DNA of 64,000 nt, taken from the NCBI RefSeq assembly GCF_009467805.1, contig NZ_WIAY01000003.1, positions 186,001 through 250,000 on the forward strand, in the 5' to 3' direction. Position 1 is the stretch's first letter, and the number at the start of each line of letters is the position of its first letter. Below the pieces are notes generated by a model. The model was not told the DNA's origin and did not search any database. It saw only the letters and a list, made by a program, of their open reading frames with translations. The stretch comes from Stenotrophomonas nematodicola (GTDB taxonomy: Bacteria > Pseudomonadota > Gammaproteobacteria > Xanthomonadales > Xanthomonadaceae). The position numbers and the translations under genes were made by a program. This document shows positions 56,618 through 64,000 of this stretch, piece by piece.

Positions 56618-57546
56618 GTCATTTCGTTCATCCCAACGCCCTGTGCGAGAGCGACCAGATCGGCGACGGCACCCGGATCTGGGCCTTCGCCCATGTACTG
56701 CCGGGCGCGCGCCTGGGCAGCGACTGCAACATCTGCGACGGCGTCTTTGTCGAATCGGACGTGGTGGTCGGCGACCGCGTCACCATCAAGTGCGGTGTCC
56801 AGCTGTGGAACGGCGTGCGCCTGGGTGACGACGTGTTCGTCGGCCCCAATGCCACCTTCACCAATGACCTGTTCCCGCGCAGCAAGGTCTACCCCGACCA
56901 GTTCCTGGGCACCGTGGTGGAAGCCGGCGCGTCGATTGGTGCCAACGCCACGATCCTGGCGGGCACCACCATCGGCAGCGGCGCAATGATCGGTGCCGGG
57001 GCGGTGGTGACCCGTTCGGTCCCCCCGAATGCGATCGTGGTCGGCAATCCCGGGCGCATCGTCGGCTACGTCAGCGACAAGGACGGCGCCGCGCACGCGC
57101 CGCAGATCAACGCACCGCAGGGCATCGCCGAAACCGCCGTACCGGGCGTCAAGCTGTACACCATGCCGAGCTACGTGGACATCCGCGGCTCGTTGTCGGT
57201 CGGTGATTTCGATTCCTTCCTGCCGTTCGCAGCCAAGCGCTACTTCCTGGTGTACGGCGTGCCCACCCAGGAAACCCGCGGCGAGCACGCGCACAAGCGT
57301 TGCCACCAGTTCCTGGTCTGCGTGTCGGGGTCGGTGCGTGTGCTGGCCGATGACGGTACCCGCCGCATCGATGTCGAATTGAATTCGCCCAGCCAGGGCA
57401 TTCACCTGCCGCCGATGATCTGGGGTACGCAGTACAAGTATTCCAAGGACGCCGTACTGCTGGTGTTCGCGTCCGAACCCTACGATTCGGACGAGTACAT
57501 CCGCGACTACGCCAGCTTCAAGTCGCTGGCACATGCCGCAGGTTGA
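56614..57546 (+). CDS. wxcM: Bifunctional 3,4-ketoisomerase / N-acetyltransferase WxcM
   Basis: A 310-residue fusion. Residues 1 to about 155 form a left-handed beta-helix acyltransferase with hexapeptide repeats (GVFVESDVVVGDRVTIKCG, then IGANATILAGTTIGSGAMIG), for dTDP-Fuc3N acetylation. Residues about 170-310 form an FdtA-type cupin isomerase with RGEHAHKRCHQF (His225, His227, His231), converting dTDP-4-keto-6-deoxyglucose to the 3-keto isomer. In X. campestris WxcM both activities have been shown in one protein. The GTG start overlaps the wxcL stop; the end overlaps wxcN by 14 nt. Confidence 0.92.
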   Translation: MSHFVHPNALCESDQIGDGTRIWAFAHVLPGARLGSDCNICDGVFVESDVVVGDRVTIKCGVQLWNGVRLGDDVFVGPNATFTNDLFPRSKVYPDQFLGTVVEAGASIGANATILAGTTIGSGAMIGAGAVVTRSVPPNAIVVGNPGRIVGYVSDKDGAAHAPQINAPQGIAETAVPGVKLYTMPSYVDIRGSLSVGDFDSFLPFAAKRYFLVYGVPTQETRGEHAHKRCHQFLVCVSGSVRVLADDGTRRIDVELNSPSQGIHLPPMIWGTQYKYSKDAVLLVFASEPYDSDEYIRDYASFKSLAHAAG

Positions 57547-57961
57547 TACCGGCGCTCCCGGCGGTCTGCCGACCGGACCGCAACGCCCGCCGCTGCACGT
57601 GCTGGCGCTGCGTTTCCTGGTCGGTGGCGCCCTCAACACGGGCGCCACCCTGGTGCTGTACTGGGTGCTGCTGCGGTTCATGCATTACCAGGCGGCGTAC
57701 CTGATCAGCTACTGCGCCGGCATCGTACTCAGCTACGCCTTGAACACGCGCTATGTGTTCAAGGCCCGGCACAGCTGGCTGAAGTTCGCGGCGTTCCCGC
57801 TGATCTACGCCGTTGTGTATGTGCTGGGTGCGCTCACGCTCAAGGTGACGGTGGGCTACTTCCACGTCCCGGCCGCACTGGGTCCCATCATTTCCATCGT
57901 CGTCACGCTTCCTGTTTCCTTCCTGCTGACCCGTGCGCTTCTGCAGCGTCCGGATCGCTAA
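57533..57961 (+). CDS. wxcN: GtrA-family membrane protein, putative polyprenyl-sugar flippase (WxcN)
   Basis: A 142-residue protein with four hydrophobic helices (about 24-45, 48-70, 83-105 and 115-137) and the GtrA pattern RFLVGGALNTGATLVLYW with SYALNTRYVFK. GtrA proteins are thought to flip undecaprenyl-phosphate sugars to the periplasm. An N-terminal Pro/Gly-rich 20 residues precede the first helix. It overlaps wxcM by 14 nt and lies just before wxcO. Confidence 0.88.
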   Translation: MPQVDTGAPGGLPTGPQRPPLHVLALRFLVGGALNTGATLVLYWVLLRFMHYQAAYLISYCAGIVLSYALNTRYVFKARHSWLKFAAFPLIYAVVYVLGALTLKVTVGYFHVPAALGPIISIVVTLPVSFLLTRALLQRPDR

Positions 57962-58012
57962 CCGCATCGCAGCGCGGAGTCATCCTCCGTCTGCCCGGCA
58001 TCGAGTCCGTCC

Positions 58013-60214
58013 ATGAGCCTGAACACCCCGCCTTCCCCATCCACCGCGCTGTTCCGCCGCTGGAGCTTCCTTGTCCTGCCGTGCGCGATCATGGTCGCGC
58101 TGCTGTGGTTGCCCTTTGGCTTCAGCATCACCGGCCTTATCGAAGAATGGGACGTGCTTGCGCTGTTCACGCTGCGCGAACCCTTCATCTGGGTGAGCCC
58201 CGACGGCCCGCTGGCCCCGCACCGGCTGCGTCCCCTGACCGTGGCTCCGCATGCGATCGGCTACCTGCTCGATCCCAACTCGTTCGCCTATTGGCACGCG
58301 CTGTTGATGGGCTCGCTGCTGCTCAAGGGTATCGGCGCCGGCCTGATGGGTTGGTGGCTGACCCATTCGCGTCGCTGGGCGGCGGTGCTCGGGCTGCTGG
58401 TGGTGTTCTACCCCGCCGACACGATGCAGCTCTCGTTCCGCTCCTTCCATATCGACTGGTCGATCTCGCTGTCGCTGCTTGCCGTGGCCCTGTGCGCGTT
58501 CGGTTACACCCTGCAGAAGCCCTGGCAGCGTGCCATTGCGATGCTGCTGGCGGTTCCCTGCGCCGTCCTCGCCACGTTCGCCTATGAGGCCGCGCTGACC
58601 TTCGTCGTCGTTCCGCTGCTGCTGCTGTACGCGCGCTTCGGTGTGCGCGGCGCTCTGGCCAAGGTCAACGGACACCGCATCGTCAGCGCTGCCTGGATCG
58701 CCGGCATTCTGGTCAACGTCGCCTACGTGCTGTACGCCAAGGGCAGCGGTGAAACCTACCAGGCCAGCCTGGTGGGAACCGCCATGCAGATCGACGTGGT
58801 GGACCGCCTTCAGCGCGTGGTGGGAATCGGCTTCGGTCGCACCCTCGTCGGCGGTTGGCTGGATGCCCTGGCCATCACCTGGTTCGAGTACCGCACCCAC
58901 CTCTATCTGGCTCTGTGCGCGGTCCTGGTCGGTTACACCGTCTGGCGCAGCAGCCGGGCCCTGCCGGGCGAGAATGCCCTGGCCGACATCGCCACGCCGT
59001 CCACCTCGGTGGTACGCCTGGGGATTACCGGTCTGGTGATGATCGGCCTGGGCTACCTGCCCTTCGCCGCGTCCCTGCCGCACCTGGAGATTTCCCAGCG
59101 TACCTTCCTGGGGGCAGCACCCGGTGGCGCCCTTCTGTGCGTCGGCGTGCTGATCGCCCTCACCCGCCGCAGCTGGGGGCTGGGTGTGGTCGTGACGGCG
59201 GCTGCCCTGGTGGTCGCCTTTGCCGCCCAGATGTTCCAGTTCGACCATTACCGACGCCTGTCGGCCACGCAGCAGACCCTGCTCGGCGACATCGTCGGGA
59301 ACGTGCCCCCGCCCCGGCTCGACCAGACCCTGGTCATCATCGACAAGCGCGACCAGCTCAACGACGTCTGGATGGTCCGCGAGGGGATGGTGATGGCACT
59401 GACCTATCTGTACGACCGCCCGATCGAGCGGCCGATCATCTGCAGCCCGTCTGGCAACGTCTGGCAGTTCCCCAACGTGGAGGGACGGCTGGGTACCTGC
59501 GAAGCAACCGAGGACGGCTGGAACCTGACCGAGGCGCCGCTGGTGAGTGCCCCGGGCACCCCGGCAGCGACCCGCCAGATCAAGCGCAGTGCCGCCGTAG
59601 TGGTCACCCTGGAGGCGGACGGCACCACCACGTCCAGCGCCTCCCCGGAGGCGCTGGAGAACTACCGGCGCTTGCTCGAAACCGGCCACTCCAGCGTGGC
59701 CGAACGCTACCGCAACATCCTGCGCCGTCAGCCCTGGCCGCTGGCCTTCGAGCAGTTCCGTACCGAGCGCGCCAGCGACCGCTTCCGCTGGGACTTCGGT
59801 CGGTGGTGGAGCATGGAGCAGCCGACCCGTGGGTCGGGCTGGATCGCCGGCCGCTGGACGATTGCCAACCACACCCTGCCGGTCTGGCGCTCGGCCGCCT
59901 GGAAGACCCTCCCGGAAGCGACCCTGCAGTTCGACCTGCTGCCGGACGCCCGCCCGTATACGCTGACGGCCCGTGTCCTGCAGATCGTGCCGCCGACCAC
60001 GCCGGAGTCGATCAAGCTGCGTGTCAATGACCATCTGATCGCAGTGACGTGGAAGGACGCCAGCACGCTGAGCGCCGAGGTTCCAGCCGACGCGCTGAAG
60101 ATCGGCACCAATGTGATCGCCTTCGACAGCCCGGTGACCCGCGACCCCACCCCCCTGAGTTTCCTCATCGACTGGGTGTCTCTGGACCCCGTACCCCCCT
60201 CTCCCGCGAACTGA
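58013..60214 (+). CDS. wxcO: Large membrane protein, possible GT-C glycosyltransferase (WxcO-like)
   Basis: A 733-residue protein with about ten hydrophobic helices in residues 15-430 and a C-terminal soluble part of about 300 residues, probably periplasmic. The first helix is followed by E44-E-W-D47, the acidic pattern found in the first outer loop of GT-C glycosyltransferases, and by APHRLRPL. The C-terminal part ends in a beta-rich segment (about 595-730, WIAGRWTIANHTLPVWRSAA onward). I recognise no catalogued domain there. Position after wxcN and the gtr-like composition of its neighbours suggest it is the sugar-specific transferase. Start ATG at 58013. Function is inferred. Confidence 0.7.
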   Translation: MSLNTPPSPSTALFRRWSFLVLPCAIMVALLWLPFGFSITGLIEEWDVLALFTLREPFIWVSPDGPLAPHRLRPLTVAPHAIGYLLDPNSFAYWHALLMGSLLLKGIGAGLMGWWLTHSRRWAAVLGLLVVFYPADTMQLSFRSFHIDWSISLSLLAVALCAFGYTLQKPWQRAIAMLLAVPCAVLATFAYEAALTFVVVPLLLLYARFGVRGALAKVNGHRIVSAAWIAGILVNVAYVLYAKGSGETYQASLVGTAMQIDVVDRLQRVVGIGFGRTLVGGWLDALAITWFEYRTHLYLALCAVLVGYTVWRSSRALPGENALADIATPSTSVVRLGITGLVMIGLGYLPFAASLPHLEISQRTFLGAAPGGALLCVGVLIALTRRSWGLGVVVTAAALVVAFAAQMFQFDHYRRLSATQQTLLGDIVGNVPPPRLDQTLVIIDKRDQLNDVWMVREGMVMALTYLYDRPIERPIICSPSGNVWQFPNVEGRLGTCEATEDGWNLTEAPLVSAPGTPAATRQIKRSAAVVVTLEADGTTTSSASPEALENYRRLLETGHSSVAERYRNILRRQPWPLAFEQFRTERASDRFRWDFGRWWSMEQPTRGSGWIAGRWTIANHTLPVWRSAAWKTLPEATLQFDLLPDARPYTLTARVLQIVPPTTPESIKLRVNDHLIAVTWKDASTLSAEVPADALKIGTNVIAFDSPVTRDPTPLSFLIDWVSLDPVPPSPAN

Positions 60215-60321
60215 TCCGGCGCTGTATCATTCGCCCGGTTGCATGTCCACCATTCCACGCCCTGGAAGGATTGCCGTCGATGGATCCGACCACTTCAATC
60301 CAACAGCTCATCGAGCATTTC

Positions 60322-60927
60322 ATGAATACACAGTACCGCAGGTTTGCATTCCCCCTGATTCTTGCCTCCACCTTCGCACTGGCGGCCTGTTCCTCCAACG
60401 AAAGCGAAGCGCCGGCGGCGGCTGAACAGGCTGCTGCTCCGGCAGAAGCGCCGGCGGCGGCGGCCAGCCAGAACAAGCCGCTGACCCAGGAAGAAGTCTC
60501 GATCGCCATCGAACAGGTGGGTCAGGCCACCTACAACGCGGCTGACGACACCCTGACCGTGGCCTTCAAGGTCACCAACAACGGCAAGGTCGCGCTGCCG
60601 GCCAACGGCGGCCAGAATGTGTCCGCCGGCGTGCTGCAGCTGGTGCCGGACCCGGCCAACCCGGAAGGCAAGCGTGGCCAGGACATCGGTCGCGCCGTGC
60701 TGAATGGCGATCTGCAGGTCGGCCAGTCGCAGGAACTGAAGGCCTCCGTGCCGGCAGCCCTGCTGGTCGGCAACAAGCTGCAGGTTGAACTGCTGCAGGA
60801 AGCCGTTGCATGGTTCGGCTTCAACTTCCAGCAGCCGGTGCTGGTGCTGGGCCCGTTCGCGCGCTGCGCCGACGGCAAGGGCCTGTGCGACGACAAGGGT
60901 GCGCCGATCACGGCAGCTACCCCGTAA
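60322..60927 (+). CDS. Hypothetical lipoprotein
   Basis: A 201-residue protein with a lipoprotein signal (MNTQYRRFAFPLILASTFAL, lipobox LAAC, Cys23), an Ala/Pro/Glu-rich linker (about 24-55) and a beta-rich domain (about 58-190) with one Cys pair near the end (FARCADGKGLCDDKG). I do not recognise the family. An alternative in-frame start at 60280 (MDPTTSIQQLIEHF) has a better ribosome-binding site, GGAAGGA, but would place 14 polar residues before the signal. The gene follows wxcO after a short gap and ends at a strong bidirectional terminator. Confidence 0.7.
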   Translation: MNTQYRRFAFPLILASTFALAACSSNESEAPAAAEQAAAPAEAPAAAASQNKPLTQEEVSIAIEQVGQATYNAADDTLTVAFKVTNNGKVALPANGGQNVSAGVLQLVPDPANPEGKRGQDIGRAVLNGDLQVGQSQELKASVPAALLVGNKLQVELLQEAVAWFGFNFQQPVLVLGPFARCADGKGLCDDKGAPITAATP

Positions 60928-60947
60928 TTTTGCGGTAAACGCTTGAA

Positions 60948-60985
60948 AAAACGCCCCGGCAGCGCGCTGCGCTCCGGGGCGTTTT
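60948..60985. terminator. Bidirectional terminator between the lipoprotein gene and rmd
   Basis: AAAACGCCCCGG (60948-60959) pairs perfectly with CCGGGGCGTTTT (60974-60985), with a further AGCGC/GCGCT stem inside the 14-nt loop. The T4 and A-rich flank allow use on both strands; the adjacent genes converge. Confidence 0.92.
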
Positions 60986-61030
60986 CATGTCAGGACCGCG
61001 CCATCGGCACCGTCCGGGAGGCCGCCAGGA

Positions 61031-61915
61031 TCAGGCGTCGAGCATCCACTGCAGGGTTTCCCGCAGCGGCCGGAAGGTGATGCCGCCGGTCAGCGCCATG
61101 AAGCGCGCATTGGAGCCGGCAAGCCGGTCCACGTCATGGCTGCGGATCAGGCCCGAATCGCTTTCAATGGCGAAATCCAGGCCGGACAGCTCGCTGACGA
61201 TATCGATGACCGTGCGCAGCGAGGTGGATACGCCGCTGCAGATGTTGACGACATCGCCGCGGCAGCGCTGCTCGATCAGCATGCCGTAGCAACGGACCAG
61301 ATCGCGGACATCGGTGAAATCCCGCTCCACGTCCAGGTTGCCAAGCCGCAGGTCGGTACTGCCGCGCCGGGCGTGGTCGATCACCTTGGCCACAAAGAAC
61401 GAGGGCGACTGGCCGACCCCGGTGTAATTGAACGGACGCGTCACCATGATCGGCAATCGGTCCATATACAGGCGCGCCACATGTTCGCTGGCGACCTTGC
61501 TGATGGCGTAATCGTTGAAGGGTGCCATCGGCGACTGCTCGGTGAGCAGTTCGCTGGAGGAGGCACCGTACACGTGCGCGCTGCTGGGCAGCACCACGCT
61601 GTGCAGGGGCGTATCCAACTCGACCAGCGCATCGAGCAGATTGCGCGTGCCCATGATGTTGGCCTGGTAGATCGCCGAGACGTCACGGTGCGCGACGTGC
61701 GAGACGCCCGCCAGGTGGACGACGACCTGGGGCTGGATGCGGGACAGCGCCGCCGCCAGTGCATCGCGGTCCAGGATGTCGGCGATGACGTGCTCACGCC
61801 CTGCGATCGGGCTGCGGCTGATTCCCTGCACCTGGTAACCAAGCCGTTCCAGCTCGGCGGCCATGTAAGGGCCCGTGAATCCCTCGATTCCGGTTATCGC
61901 TGCGATGGGCTTCAT
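61031..61915 (-). CDS. rmd: GDP-4-keto-6-deoxy-D-mannose reductase Rmd
   Basis: A 294-residue SDR-family enzyme that reduces the Gmd product to GDP-D-rhamnose. The N-terminal NAD(P) motif is G9-I-E-G-F-T-G, LAGVSHVAHRDVSAIYQANI is the substrate region, and the Tyr-x-x-x-Lys pair is in NDYAISK. The spot FNYTGVGQSPSFFVAKV is typical of Rmd proteins. It lies directly after gmd with 105 bp between, both on the minus strand. GDP-fucose synthase is a less likely alternative because that family differs in the N-terminal motif. Confidence 0.87.
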   Translation of the reverse strand: MKPIAAITGIEGFTGPYMAAELERLGYQVQGISRSPIAGREHVIADILDRDALAAALSRIQPQVVVHLAGVSHVAHRDVSAIYQANIMGTRNLLDALVELDTPLHSVVLPSSAHVYGASSSELLTEQSPMAPFNDYAISKVASEHVARLYMDRLPIMVTRPFNYTGVGQSPSFFVAKVIDHARRGSTDLRLGNLDVERDFTDVRDLVRCYGMLIEQRCRGDVVNICSGVSTSLRTVIDIVSELSGLDFAIESDSGLIRSHDVDRLAGSNARFMALTGGITFRPLRETLQWMLDA

Positions 61916-62020
61916 GGGAGAGTTCCGTTGAGGTTCGACTGCCTAGGTGGAACCGCGGTGGACGGACCGGAGTACCGGCCCGTCCCACGCGATTGGACGA
62001 TTAAGCAACGACTTCGCCGG

Positions 62021-64000
<1,980 letters not shown>

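Overview
This is a gene-dense, high-GC chromosomal segment of a gammaproteobacterium of the family Xanthomonadaceae (Lysobacteraceae), most likely Stenotrophomonas. The grounds are: a type II secretion operon in the xps order E-F-G-H-I-J-K-L, a wxc/rml/xan LPS locus interrupted by etfBA and the lpsIJ CoA-transferase genes, and a secreted subtilase, a chitinase and a giant trimeric autotransporter beside them. I see no rRNA, tRNA, insertion sequence, prophage or CRISPR array. Almost all sequence is ordinary single-copy coding DNA. CDS coordinates include the stop codon.

Layout. (1) 1-7050, minus strand: type II secretion genes gspE to gspL, with gspM running off the left edge. (2) 7174-16769, minus strand: a secreted subtilisin-like protease and a 2525-residue YadA-type trimeric autotransporter adhesin, followed by an AT-rich 447-bp gap. 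(3) 17217-23541: purL diverging from a multidomain GH18 chitinase. (4) 23611-30692: a DsbC-like lipoprotein, xerD, an RDD membrane protein, lptG/lptF, pepA, holC and a Pmp3-type proteolipid. (5) 30736-39051: valS, an EamA transporter, the overlapping pssA-holD-rimI set, a DUF4124 protein, proS and an H-NS-like protein. (6) 39124-44709: a ThrE-type exporter, a four-gene MCE lipid-transport operon and alkB. (7) 44771-64000: lpsJ/lpsI, rmlDCAB, etfBA, xanA-xanB, the wxcK-L-M-N-O set, a lipoprotein, rmd, gmd and a GT4 glycosyltransferase cut by the right edge.

How the genes work together. The type II system is the expected exit route for the protease and the chitinase, both of which have Sec-type signal peptides. 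The right-hand third is an O-antigen locus. XanA and XanB lead to GDP-mannose, which Gmd and Rmd convert to GDP-D-rhamnose. RmlABCD make dTDP-L-rhamnose. WxcM and WxcK branch from the RmlB product to dTDP-Fuc3NAc. WxcL (GtrB-like), WxcN (GtrA-like) and WxcO (large membrane protein with a GT-C-like first loop) look like a complete three-part Gtr system that would add that sugar to the O-antigen in the periplasm; this is the most interesting functional inference here. LptF/LptG and the MCE operon serve outer-membrane assembly. A second useful result is that the alanine/proline-rich ORF between pssA and rimI appears to be holD, the psi subunit of DNA polymerase III, in the same window as holC (chi).
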